Positions 15,738-23,454 of a DNA stretch of 64,000 bases are shown piece by piece. Source of the DNA: Lutibacter litoralis (GTDB lineage Bacteria > Bacteroidota > Bacteroidia > Flavobacteriales > Flavobacteriaceae). Where the stretch lies: contig NZ_BMNS01000009.1 in the NCBI RefSeq assembly GCF_014646675.1, forward strand, positions 1 through 64,000, given 5' to 3'. Within the stretch, counting starts at the first letter, position 1, and each line of letters starts with the position of its first letter. A program made the translations under genes and the position numbers. Below the pieces are notes generated by a model. It did not search any database. It was not told where the DNA came from and saw only the letters and a list, made by a program, of their open reading frames with translations.

Positions 15738-15907
15738 TATTTTTGGGTGTTGTTATTTTTAGATGCTCTTTTCGCTTCTTTTAGACATTTATTTAACATC
15801 CATTCTAGCTGTCCGTTAGTAGAACGAAATTCATCTGCAGCCCATTTTTCAATTGCTTTAAGCATGTCCTCATTTATTCTTAGTGCAAATGCTTTTTTCT
15901 TAGACAT
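15737..15907 (-). CDS. Arc-like ribbon-helix-helix DNA-binding protein (micro-gene)
   Basis: 56 residues translated by hand from the minus strand: MSKKKAFALRINEDMLKAIE, then KWAADEFRSTNGQLEWMLNK and a basic tail ending NNNTQK. The short strand KKAFALRIN followed by two helices, with FRSTNGQ at the turn, is the Arc/MetJ-type ribbon-helix-helix pattern. It lies between the alpha/beta hydrolase (stop 3 bases upstream) and the epimerase (one-base overlap). Proteins of this type usually act as dimers on inverted half-sites and often repress their own operon; candidate sites are described upstream of the SPFH gene. Confidence 0.85.
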   Translation of the reverse strand: MSKKKAFALRINEDMLKAIEKWAADEFRSTNGQLEWMLNKCLKEAKRASKNNNTQK

Positions 15908-15910
15908 AAT

Positions 15911-16858
15911 TTATTTAAGATCTTTTATAAAGGTGCTTATTTTATCTGAAAAATTTGACATAATTGGTAGATTTGGGTTGTTGTAAGATTGCATATTTTC
16001 AGTTAAATCGCCATTTATTTCTTTAAAAATATGATTCATATTTTCAACAATAAATAATTCAGAATTTTGTGCAGCTTTATGTAATAGTTCAGCATCTATA
16101 TTTTTTATTTGAATATCTTTTGAACCATTAATTATTAATATTGGGATATTTAATTTTGCTATTTCTTCTTGCGGATTGTATTTGATCCACGAAATTAAAA
16201 AAGGTTGTACTTGTTTATTGAAAAGAGAAATCAACATTGGATTAAATTCTTCAACGGGATTGCCTTTTTTTAATTCAGCTAATATTTTTTGAGTTTCATC
16301 TTTTAAAAAAGGCGCTTGTAATTCAATTTGTTCAATTAGAATCTCATCTAAACTTCTTCCAGATCCTTCTAATGAAATAAATGCAGCTGCATTGTTTTTT
16401 GAGGCTAACATACCAACCAAACTTCCTTGACTATGGCCGGCAACTATAATTTTTGAATATTCCTTGGCGTTTTTAAAATATTTAATTATGCTTTTCACTT
16501 CCTTTATAAATGTTTCAAAAGTAAGGGCATCCACTTTTTCTTTGTCATGTTTTGCATAAGAAAGTACACTTTTGTCAAATCTATAAGTTGCTATATTTTT
16601 ATTTGCTAAAGCTTCAGCTAAATATTTTAACGAATTATTTTTTAGCATTGCGCTATTTCCATCTCTATCAGTTGGACCAGATCCTGGAATTAAAATAACT
16701 AGTGGTATTTTTTCAGAATAAAAAGGTGTTATTAAATTACCATTTATTGAAACAGAATTAGTTGGAATACTAATGTTAGTTTCCGAATAACTTTTTTCTT
16801 GTGCTAAACTTACATATGAAATAAAAAGTATAAAAAGTGAAAATATTTTATGTATCAT
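15911..16858 (-). CDS. Secreted alpha/beta hydrolase
   Basis: 315 residues with a cleavable signal peptide (MIHKIFSLFILFISYVSLAQ). The fold is indicated by the oxyanion region VILIPGSGPTDRDGN near residue 53, the nucleophile elbow VAGHSQGSLVGML (Ser near 144), an Asp in ILIINGSKDIQIK, and a His in VENMNHIFKEI. This arrangement matches bacterial secreted acyl-esterase-like hydrolases; the substrate is unknown. It overlaps the preceding gene by 11 bases and is part of the SPFH operon. Confidence 0.87.
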   Translation of the reverse strand: MIHKIFSLFILFISYVSLAQEKSYSETNISIPTNSVSINGNLITPFYSEKIPLVILIPGSGPTDRDGNSAMLKNNSLKYLAEALANKNIATYRFDKSVLSYAKHDKEKVDALTFETFIKEVKSIIKYFKNAKEYSKIIVAGHSQGSLVGMLASKNNAAAFISLEGSGRSLDEILIEQIELQAPFLKDETQKILAELKKGNPVEEFNPMLISLFNKQVQPFLISWIKYNPQEEIAKLNIPILIINGSKDIQIKNIDAELLHKAAQNSELFIVENMNHIFKEINGDLTENMQSYNNPNLPIMSNFSDKISTFIKDLK

Positions 16859-17360
16859 TATGTGTGTATTTGTGTTTATAAGTTTCTATAACTCGTTTAA
16901 TTTCTTCGTTCTTTTGTGTTCCAATAAGAATTTTTTTACCATTTTTAAGCTTTAATTGTAAGCCTATAGATCCTTTTATTGTATAAGCTTTTCCCGTATC
17001 TCTTCGAAAACTACTTTTTATTCCCCATCCTCCAAATTCTGAAATTGGATTGTAGTTTCTAATATAACATTCCGAAATATTCGACCAATCAATATTTTTG
17101 TAAGAAACTTGAAAAGGGTAGAATTTAAACTTAATTCCGTTTTCATCAATTTTTGTTTGAAGTTTAAGAACTAAAAAAAGAATAATTACCAAAATTAGTA
17201 TAAATAAACCTATAAAGGCAGCGATGTAATCACCAAAACTGTTATCAACATTTTTTTTCCATTGGCTTAAAATTGCAAAAATTACTACTATTAAGCTAAT
17301 AGATAAGCCTAAATATACCAAGGATTGATTAAACTTCTGTTCTTCATAAAATACTTTCAT
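16848..17360 (-). CDS. Membrane protein with PH-like C-terminal domain
   Basis: 170 residues. Two membrane helices lie at about residues 15-34 (LVYLGLSISLIVVIFAIL) and 44-68 (YIAAFIGLFILILVIILFLV), followed by a ~100-residue soluble beta-rich domain (IKFKFYPFQVSYKNIDWSNI, LQLKLKNGKKILIGTQ, then EEIKRVIETY). This layout, with an ISxxYIRNY strand and a closing helix, is that of bacterial PH-like proteins. No known motif gives a function. It overlaps the hydrolase gene downstream. Confidence 0.7.
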   Translation of the reverse strand: MKVFYEEQKFNQSLVYLGLSISLIVVIFAILSQWKKNVDNSFGDYIAAFIGLFILILVIILFLVLKLQTKIDENGIKFKFYPFQVSYKNIDWSNISECYIRNYNPISEFGGWGIKSSFRRDTGKAYTIKGSIGLQLKLKNGKKILIGTQKNEEIKRVIETYKHKYTHNDT

Positions 17361-17374
17361 AAAATAAATACGAT

Positions 17375-17536
17375 TAAATGAATTTATTTTTTAGTTTTAG
17401 ATTGATTCGCAAAAGCTGCGGAAAAAACAATTCCTATACCAATACCTATTGCAATATTGTTTAAAGCAACCCCTATGGCTGTTCCTATTGCAATTCCAAT
17501 TGCTATTCCTTTTGAAGAATTAGTTAGTTTTTTCAT
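17375..17536 (-). CDS. Glycine-zipper micro-protein
   Basis: About 53 residues translated by hand: MKKLTNSSKGIAIGIAIGTA, then IGVALNNIAIGIGIGIVFSA and a polar tail with NQSKTK. Alternating Gly-x-x-x-Gly/Ala spacing in a hydrophobic stretch marks a glycine-zipper membrane peptide. Its ATG shares one base with the stop of the DUF4177-like gene upstream. The C-terminal end (17375) is my best reading and may be off by a few codons. It is probably a small inner-membrane component of the SPFH operon. Confidence 0.6.
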
Positions 17537-17706
17537 TATCTATTTTTATCTCTTTCCAAAACCGCTTTGGAAATATTTCCAGTTTGTCCGTAGCCTACAC
17601 TTTTAACTTCCCATCCTTGTGAAGCATATTTATTAAATAAATTTTCAAAAGTAGTGTCTTTGTAAGACCAAATACTTGCAGGCTTTATAATTTTGTACTC
17701 TTTCAT
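17536..17706 (-). CDS. DUF4177-like micro-protein
   Basis: 56 residues translated by hand: MKEYKIIKPASIWSYKDTTF, then ENLFNKYASQGWEVKSVGYG and a tail ending AVLERDKNR. The pattern of an N-terminal strand (EYKII), a helix ending QGWEVKSV, and a closing strand with LER is that of DUF4177, a small alpha/beta family of unknown role. The stop codon overlaps the glycine-zipper gene start by one base. It is soluble and has no membrane segment. Confidence 0.75.
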   Translation of the reverse strand: MKEYKIIKPASIWSYKDTTFENLFNKYASQGWEVKSVGYGQTGNISKAVLERDKNR

Positions 17707-17718
17707 TTTACGTACTTT

Positions 17719-17784
17719 TTATAAGAATAATTTTAATGTAAAAATTGTGACGATAATTATTAAATATGTTAAAAATGCTACCAT
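17719..17784 (-). CDS. Possible 21-residue membrane micropeptide
   Basis: MVAFLTYLIIVTIFTLKLFL, starting 2 bases after the SPFH stop codon and ending 12 bases before the next ATG. Nearly the whole peptide is one hydrophobic helix. Tight spacing within an operon rich in micro-genes supports translation, but a frame this short could be chance. Confidence 0.35.
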   Translation of the reverse strand: MVAFLTYLIIIVTIFTLKLFL

Positions 17785-17786
17785 AA

Positions 17787-18647
17787 CTAATGATTTAATG
17801 TACCAGCATTTACTACGGGTTGTGCATCTTTATCTGAGCATAAAATAACCATTAAATTACTCACCATTGCAGCTTTTCTTTCTTCATCTAATGCTACAAT
17901 TTCTTTTTTACTTAATTCTTCTAAGGCCATTTCAACCATACTAACCGCACCTTCCACAATTTTATGTCTAGCAGCAATTATAGCAGTTGCTTGCTGGCGT
18001 TTTAACATTGCGCTTGCAATTTCTTGAGCGTAAGCTAAATAACCAATTCTAGCTTCTAAAACTTCAATTCCTGCCATATCTAAACGTTCGGAAAGTTCTT
18101 TTTCTAAGGCTTCACTCACTTCATTTACGCTAGCTCTTAAAGTAATTTCTTCGGTTTTTCCGTCGTCTTCAAAATTATCATAAGGATATAAGCTAGCTAA
18201 TTTCCTTACAGCAGCATCGGATTGTACTCTAACGAAATTCTCATAATTATCTACATCAAACGCAGCCTTAAAAGTATCTTTAACTTTCCATACAGCAATG
18301 GTGCTAATCATAATTGGATTTCCTAGTTTGTCATTTACTTTAACACGTTCGCTATCAAAGTTGCTAGCTCTTAGAGAAATACCTCTTTTTTTGTAAAATG
18401 GATTTGCCCAATAAAACCCATTTTCTTTTATGGTTCCAATGTATTTTCCAAATAGCAATAGCACTTTTGAAGTATTAGGATTTACAAGTATAAAACCAGG
18501 AATAATTGTAATACTAAAAACGATTGCAGGGATTATTAAAAATGGATTTTCTTGAGTAATTCCAAAAATAATAGCTGCTAAAAAAATAAATAGCATAATA
18601 AGCATTAAATAACCGCTGCGAACTTTTATTGTTTTTTCTTGTGTCAT
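17787..18647 (-). CDS. SPFH-domain membrane protein (prohibitin/stomatin-like)
   Basis: 286 residues: two N-terminal hydrophobic segments ([18 protein letters not shown] and [19 protein letters not shown], about residues 13-58) and an SPFH domain (about 60-230). SPFH features include [72 protein letters not shown] and a [12 protein letters not shown] coiled helix. Such proteins build oligomeric membrane scaffolds and often modulate proteases. It is the first gene of an eight-gene operon. Its divergent neighbour is the S1/P1 nuclease gene. The role of the whole unit is not established. Confidence 0.9.
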   Translation of the reverse strand: MTQEKTIKVRSGYLMLIMLFIFLAAIIFGITQENPFLIIPAIVFSITIIPGFILVNPNTSKVLLLFGKYIGTIKENGFYWANPFYKKRGISLRASNFDSERVKVNDKLGNPIMISTIAVWKVKDTFKAAFDVDNYENFVRVQSDAAVRKLASLYPYDNFEDDGKTEEITLRASVNEVSEALEKELSERLDMAGIEVLEARIGYLAYAQEIASAMLKRQQATAIIAARHKIVEGAVSMVEMALEELSKKEIVALDEERKAAMVSNLMVILCSDKDAQPVVNAGTLNH

Positions 18648-18673
18648 GATTGTTGATTTATAGTAATATTAAA

Positions 18674-18694
18674 ATGATATCATAAAGATATGAT
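18674..18694. promoter_or_regulatory. Candidate ribbon-helix-helix operator
   Basis: ATGATATCAT (18674-18683) is a perfect 10-base palindrome of two 5-base half-sites, with a third half-site ATGAT at 18690-18694. It lies in the 113-base gap between the SPFH operon and the nuclease gene. The operon encodes an Arc-like protein that would use such half-sites. The assignment is inference. Confidence 0.4.
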
Positions 18695-18735
18695 TTTTAT
18701 TTTGATATTTACAAGTTTTAAAGAAACTTTATTTT

Positions 18736-18743
18736 TATCTTTG
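18736..18743 (+). promoter_or_regulatory. Bacteroidota -7 promoter box for the nuclease gene
   Basis: TATCTTTG exactly fits the Bacteroidota TAnnTTTG consensus and ends 17 bases before the ATG at 18761. No good -33 TTTG lies at the expected distance, so strength is uncertain. Confidence 0.5.
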
Positions 18744-18760
18744 CCGAAAAATGATAAGAA

Positions 18761-19549
18761 ATGAAATCAATAAAATTTAATTGCATACTATTTGTGTTCT
18801 TTGTTACTTTTTCTTCTTTAAATGCTGCTAATCCAGAGTGGGGAGCAACAGGGCATAGAACAATTGGTAAAATTGCTGAAGATTATTTAACAGGTAAAAC
18901 CAAAAGAAAAATTGCTGAATTATTAAATGGAGAAAGTTTAGCGCTGGTTTCAACTTTTGGAGATGATATAAAATCTGATGATCGTTATAAAAATTTTAAT
19001 ACTTGGCATTATGTAAATATGCCTTTTGGAGTTAAATATGAAGATTCTAAAAAAAATCCTGATGGAGATCTAGTTACAGGAATAGAAAAATGTAAAGAAG
19101 TTCTTTTAGACAAAGATGCAACTAAAGAAGATAAAGTTTTTTATTTAAAAATGTTAGTACATTTAATAGGTGATTTACATCAGCCAATGCACATTGGACG
19201 GAAAGAAGATAAAGGTGGTAACAATATACAAGTACAATGGTTTAATAGAGGTACAAACCTTCATAGAGTTTGGGATTCTGAAATGATCAACCATTTTAAT
19301 ATGACGTATTCAGAATTGGCGGACAATACTAAACCTATTTCTAAAGAGCAATTAAAGTTTTTGCAAAAGGGAACAATTGCAGATTGGGCAAATGAAACAC
19401 AACAACATGCAATTAAAGCTTATGCATCTGTAAAAATAGGTGATAAATTAAGATACAGATATATGTATGATAATTTTGATTTAGCTCGAAATCAATTACA
19501 AATTGGAGGTATTAGATTGGCTAAAGTATTAAATGAGTTATTTAAATAA
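18761..19549 (+). CDS. Secreted S1/P1-type nuclease
   Basis: 262 residues with a signal peptide (KFNCILFVFFVTFSSLNA) exposing mature ANPEWGATGHR, where the near-terminal Trp and His are zinc ligands in this family. Further ligand motifs: FNTWHYVNMPF, LVHLIGDLHQPMHIG (His/Asp/His), and LHRVWDSEMI. The length matches S1/P1 nucleases, which cleave single-stranded DNA or RNA with three zinc ions. It would act in the periplasm or outside the cell, probably to scavenge nucleotides and phosphate. The PNGase F-like gene follows after 6 bases and may be co-transcribed. Confidence 0.92.
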   Translation: MKSIKFNCILFVFFVTFSSLNAANPEWGATGHRTIGKIAEDYLTGKTKRKIAELLNGESLALVSTFGDDIKSDDRYKNFNTWHYVNMPFGVKYEDSKKNPDGDLVTGIEKCKEVLLDKDATKEDKVFYLKMLVHLIGDLHQPMHIGRKEDKGGNNIQVQWFNRGTNLHRVWDSEMINHFNMTYSELADNTKPISKEQLKFLQKGTIADWANETQQHAIKAYASVKIGDKLRYRYMYDNFDLARNQLQIGGIRLAKVLNELFK

Positions 19550-19555
19550 TTTTTT

Positions 19556-21247
19556 ATGAAAATATTTTTAGTTTTTACAACGGCTTTATTTTTAAGTTTT
19601 ACAGCCATAGCACAAGAGGATACAACAAATAATATTACTAAAGTAGAATATAAAGAGTATAGAAATGGTAAATTAAATGAAAATTCTAATTTATCTTTTA
19701 TATTTAAAAATGAGATAGCTTATTTATCAAAATCAAATGATAAGATTCAAAGTTTTATAGATTTTAAGAATCATCAAAATATTGATGTAATTCATTATAA
19801 AAATAGTGATTATAAAACAACTACTTCATTTAATAATTTGTTGAAACCAATTTATTTAGATCAAACAGAAACCATATTAGGCTATCAATGTTCAAAAGCA
19901 GAATTTTCATATTTCTCTAATAAAATTGAAGTTTGGTATACTAATAAAAGTGATGTAAAAGGCTCGCCTTATAAAAAATACCTGCCTTCAAAGTCAGCAT
20001 TAGTTTTAAAAATTGTTATTAATGGAAATAGGGAAATTGTGGCAAGTAAAATTGTGAAAAATTCAGAATTAACGGGTGCTTATTATTCCATTGAGAGCTC
20101 AAAGGAAATTTCTGAACCTGAATTTGAAGAATTTAAAATTAAATCTAGATATACCACTTTATCAGTTTTTTCTGATGAACTAATAAATTTTGATCCTTCA
20201 ATTAAAACCACTTCAATTGAGGATTTTAATAACAAAACATACCGTTTTTCAAATGGCTCAGTAATTTTAAAAAGGGTGAAGTTGCCAAATTCAATTAAAA
20301 AAAATGCTCAAGTGTATGCTACTTTAACAAACTCGTCTAATGGAGATGCTTATGATAGAACAGGTACTGTTTTTATGATTCCTGTTAATGATGAAAAGCA
20401 AAATATGCTTAACGGTTTTTTAAAAGGTGTAGATGAGTTGCCAAAATTAATTGATAATAAAGGAGGAGTTTACCAAGGTGTTATAAGTGATGAAAAGTAT
20501 AATTCACCTATTGAATTAATGCGTTTTTTCACCTCTTTTGGTATTGGACATTTTAATAATCTAAGAGTAATTAACAATTATCCTTGGAGGAAAGAAGTTG
20601 TTTATAAGCAGGACGTTTCTGCATTAATACCTACAAATCAAAATGAGGTTTGGATTGGTGTTTTTATTGGTAATTATGATAAAGGCGGACATAAAGTAAG
20701 TTTAGATTTTGATATTTATCCTTCTTTTGAAGAAAATGAAATTGGAAATAGATGGATTCAGCCTATTTTTAATACTGTAAATATTTTAGAAATGTCTGGA
20801 CAAAATTATGGACGATTGTTTAAAAATGACACATTAAAAGTTACTGTTACAATACCAGAAAATATTAAAAATAAAAAATTATTATTTACTTCAACAGGTC
20901 ATGGAGGCTGGGGAGGAGGAGATGAGTTTAACCAAAAATTGAATGAAGTATATGTTGACGGAAAATTGGTTTATAGTGTTATTCCTTGGAGAACAGATTG
21001 CGCAACTTATAGGTTAAGTAATCCAGCTTCTGGTAATTTTGGGAATGGACAATCCTCTAGTGATTTTAGCAGATCTAATTGGTGTCCTGGAACATTAACA
21101 CCTCCTTATATTATTCCTTTGTCAAATTTAGAACCCGGGAAACATATTATTGAAGTTGTAATAAAGCAAGGTGATGATGAGGGGTCAAGCTTTAATCATT
21201 GGGGTGTTTCAGGAGTTTTAATTGGTGATGAAAATAATTTGGATTAA
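19556..21247 (+). CDS. PNGase F-like glycoamidase with GLPGLI-like N-terminal domain
   Basis: 563 residues with a signal peptide (MKIFLVFTTALFLSFTAIAQ). Residues about 20-190 resemble the GLPGLI family: ILGYQCSKAEF, KIEVWYTNKS and a LPSKSALVLKI strand. From about 225 on it follows peptide-N-glycosidase F: GHGGWGGGDEFNQK carrying the likely catalytic Glu, PWRTDCATYRLSNPASGNF, DFSRSNWCPGTLTPP, and GSSFNHWGVSGVLIGDE at the end. It would release N-glycans from Asn of glycoproteins, a degradative activity well known in flavobacteria. The extra N-terminal domain is unusual. Confidence 0.87.
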   Translation: MKIFLVFTTALFLSFTAIAQEDTTNNITKVEYKEYRNGKLNENSNLSFIFKNEIAYLSKSNDKIQSFIDFKNHQNIDVIHYKNSDYKTTTSFNNLLKPIYLDQTETILGYQCSKAEFSYFSNKIEVWYTNKSDVKGSPYKKYLPSKSALVLKIVINGNREIVASKIVKNSELTGAYYSIESSKEISEPEFEEFKIKSRYTTLSVFSDELINFDPSIKTTSIEDFNNKTYRFSNGSVILKRVKLPNSIKKNAQVYATLTNSSNGDAYDRTGTVFMIPVNDEKQNMLNGFLKGVDELPKLIDNKGGVYQGVISDEKYNSPIELMRFFTSFGIGHFNNLRVINNYPWRKEVVYKQDVSALIPTNQNEVWIGVFIGNYDKGGHKVSLDFDIYPSFEENEIGNRWIQPIFNTVNILEMSGQNYGRLFKNDTLKVTVTIPENIKNKKLLFTSTGHGGWGGGDEFNQKLNEVYVDGKLVYSVIPWRTDCATYRLSNPASGNFGNGQSSSDFSRSNWCPGTLTPPYIIPLSNLEPGKHIIEVVIKQGDDEGSSFNHWGVSGVLIGDENNLD

Positions 21248-22140
21248 AAATTATAAGTGTTCCAACGTCTTTTTTCTCTTGCTAAAAGCGAATTAAACTT
21301 TTGAGGTACATCAATTTTTATAGTTGTTTGTAAAAATGATTTTGGATGTAAAAATTTAATTTCTGAAGCACATAAAAATAGCCCTTTTCCTTTATGTATG
21401 GTTTCTGGATTACCATAAAGTTTATCTCCTAAGATAGGATGACCAATAGAGGACATATGAATTCTAATTTGATGCGTTCTTCCTGTTTTTGGGAAAGCTT
21501 TTAAGCAAGTTAATTCTTTGTATTTTAAAGATTTAACAACTTTAATAATTTCGAAGTTAGTTTCAGAAGGTTTGTTTTCTATTGGGGAGTTTATAATCCT
21601 ACTTTTTAAGACTTCACCAATAACAATAGCACAATATTTTTTTTTAATAGTTTGATTTTTAAATTGTTTTCCAAGTTCTATTTGAGCTGTCTTTGTTTTA
21701 GCAATTAATAAAATTCCCGAAGTTTGATTGTCTAGCCTGTGCACAGGAGTTGGTTTAGAAAGGGCATCAGGTTGTGTACTTTTTCTTAAGTTATGAGGCA
21801 ATGCGTTTGCAATGGTTTTAAATTTGTTACCACTAACCGTAATTCCAGCGGGCTTATTAACAATGGCAATATGGTCATCTTCAAAAATAATTTCTAAATT
21901 ATACGCATACACTTTTTCCTGCTTGTTTGGATCTTCTATTAGTTCTAAAACCTGGCCAGCATTTATCCAAGTTGCTGTTTGTGCAATCTCTCCATCAGCC
22001 AAAACTCTTCCCAGTTTTATTGCTTTTTTTACGCCACTATTAGATGGGATGTAAACTTTAAAAACTTTTGGAGCATACTCTTGTAACCTGATTTTTTCGA
22101 TACCTTGTGGGACAATATGTGAGTGCAGTGTATTAATAAT
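21244..22140 (-). CDS. RluA-family pseudouridine synthase; N-terminal start codon unclear
   Basis: Contains the catalytic-Asp motif PVHRLDNQTSGILL, the NKPAGITVSG strand, and GRTHQIRIHMSSIGHPILGD. A TTG at 22002 would give 252 residues, but the frame continues upstream with clearly family-like sequence: SHIVPQGIEKIRLQEYAPKV, then GVKKAIKLGRVLADG. The protein therefore begins near 22128-22155. No ATG, GTG or TTG occurs in that frame between the upstream TAA (22198-22200) and the TTG at 22002; candidates are ATT at 22140 or 22137 and CTG at 22128. It overlaps the convergent PNGase gene by 4 bases. It modifies uridines in rRNA or tRNA; the target site is not inferable. Confidence 0.82.
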   Translation of the reverse strand: MINTLHSHIVPQGIEKIRLQEYAPKVFKVYIPSNSGVKKAIKLGRVLADGEIAQTATWINAGQVLELIEDPNKQEKVYAYNLEIIFEDDHIAIVNKPAGITVSGNKFKTIANALPHNLRKSTQPDALSKPTPVHRLDNQTSGILLIAKTKTAQIELGKQFKNQTIKKKYCAIVIGEVLKSRIINSPIENKPSETNFEIIKVVKSLKYKELTCLKAFPKTGRTHQIRIHMSSIGHPILGDKLYGNPETIHKGKGLFLCASEIKFLHPKSFLQTTIKIDVPQKFNSLLAREKRRWNTYNF

Positions 22141-22254
22141 TTTAAGTTTTAGTATATGATTCCCAATGATAAGATATAATAAAGACGCTATTAAAACTTA
22201 AAAGTTACATTAAACTTGTTTTAGAAGTATTAATTTAATGTTAAAAAAGGTTAT

Positions 22255-22638
22255 TTACAATAGATTTTGATAGTAAAGAATTTCTAATATTTCTTTATAA
22301 TCAAAAGATAATGGAAGTTTATTGGCTTCAGAAAAAGAAAACCAATCATAATTTGCCACTTCTTTTTCCTGAATTTTTATTTCACCAGACCAATTTCCTA
22401 AAAAACGATAATATTTTTTTTCCTGCCAAATACCTATTTTTAAAATCTTTGTTGGTGCAAAATCTAAATTACATTCTTCTTTTACTTCTCTAATTACATT
22501 TTGTTCAGCAGTTTCATTTTTTTCAGCTCTTCCACCAGGACAACCCCAAAAACCGGGGAATCTTTCTGTATAATTTGAACGTTTAAGTAAGAGTATTTTT
22601 TTGTTATGTAAAATAATACCTGAAGCTGCTAAAACCAT
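22255..22638 (-). CDS. Nudix hydrolase
   Basis: 127 residues from the ATG at 22638 (MVLAASGIILHNKKILLLKR). A longer frame begins at 22698 inside the previous gene, but its extra residues do not look like the family. The Nudix box is present as GGRAEKNETAEQNVIREVKE followed by ECNL, fitting Gx5Ex7REUxEE with Cys where Gly is common. FPGFWGCPGGRAE is typical of MutT/NUDT-like pyrophosphatases. Substrate unknown. The start lies 9 bases from the stop of the upstream gene, so the two may share a transcript. Confidence 0.88.
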   Translation of the reverse strand: MVLAASGIILHNKKILLLKRSNYTERFPGFWGCPGGRAEKNETAEQNVIREVKEECNLDFAPTKILKIGIWQEKKYYRFLGNWSGEIKIQEKEVANYDWFSFSEANKLPLSFDYKEILEILYYQNLL

Positions 22639-22646
22639 AATTAAAT

Positions 22647-23330
22647 TTAATAATGAAGCACTCCTAAAGTAGCATTTTGCCCTGTTCCAAGTGCCCATTC
22701 TTTTGAAGAAATAAGGTTTCCATTGGCATCATATAAATTTAGTTCTGCCGTATTTGGACCAGATAAACCTTGATTTATTGCTTGAAAATCTATTCTATTA
22801 TATCCTTTTTCTAAGGTTATATAGTACACGTAATAGTTACCTTTTAATCCAATATTGTCACTTACAACTTGTTCGTTTACAAAAATTCTAATTCTATCAC
22901 CATCAACATAACTATAATCTCTACACTCAACTTTTACAGTTTTTGTAGTGCTTTTTACAGTACCTAAACTATAATTACTTTTAAGTTTTGTATGTGTTAC
23001 ATCTTTATTATTCCAATATTTTTTTCCTATAATATCGCTATCTTCAGGTAAGGTTTCTAATAAAAAATTTGAATTAGAATTTGGTTTTGTTTCATTTAAT
23101 TTTTTATTAATAGCAGCAGTATTTAATTGTTTATTTATGTTGAGGTCGAGCTGCGTACTTGGGTTTATAAGATTTTTTTTAGATACTGCTTTTAGCTGAT
23201 TTGTACTTTGTGTAGTGTTAATCTCAGTATCAATTTTCTTGATTTTAGTAGTATCTGTTTGTGAAAAAACAGCATTGCTTAGGCTGCCAATTAACAAAAG
23301 ATTAAAAAATATTTTTAATGAAATCTTCAT
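22647..23330 (-). CDS. Secreted protein of unknown function
   Basis: 227 residues with a signal peptide (MKISLKIFFNLLLIGSLSNA, then VFSQ). The first third of the mature protein is Asn/Thr/Lys-rich and probably disordered. The last ~95 residues form a beta-sandwich-like domain: VECRDYSYVDGDRIRIFVNE, LEKGYNRIDFQAINQG and the ending GTGQNATLGVLHY. I know similar C-terminal domains only as uncharacterised Bacteroidota proteins. The Asp-Gly-Asp turn could bind calcium, but that is speculation. Confidence 0.7.
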   Translation of the reverse strand: MKISLKIFFNLLLIGSLSNAVFSQTDTTKIKKIDTEINTTQSTNQLKAVSKKNLINPSTQLDLNINKQLNTAAINKKLNETKPNSNSNFLLETLPEDSDIIGKKYWNNKDVTHTKLKSNYSLGTVKSTTKTVKVECRDYSYVDGDRIRIFVNEQVVSDNIGLKGNYYVYYITLEKGYNRIDFQAINQGLSGPNTAELNLYDANGNLISSKEWALGTGQNATLGVLHY

Positions 23331-23404
23331 ATTTAGAATTTAACTCAACTACTAACAAATAAAATGCCAATAATTATAATTAGTTAGTTAAAAGTCAAAA
23401 ATAA

Positions 23405-23436
23405 CAAAAAAAGCCTCAACAAATGTTAAGGCTTTT
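23405..23436 (-). terminator. Terminator of htpG
   Basis: AAAAGCCTCAACA (23409-23421) and TGTTAAGGCTTTT (23424-23436) form a stem with one mismatch. On the minus strand it is followed by a run of T, 18 bases after the htpG stop. Confidence 0.75.
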
Positions 23437-23454
23437 CTAAAGTTTATACAACTT

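Noticed and set aside
15747-15986. Plus-strand 79-residue frame
   Set aside because: Shadow of the minus-strand ribbon-helix-helix micro-gene and the end of the alpha/beta hydrolase; the minus strand gives a recognisable fold.
22639-22698. Nudix protein start at 22698
   Set aside because: The extra 20 residues overlap the upstream gene and precede the natural family start MVLAASGIIL.
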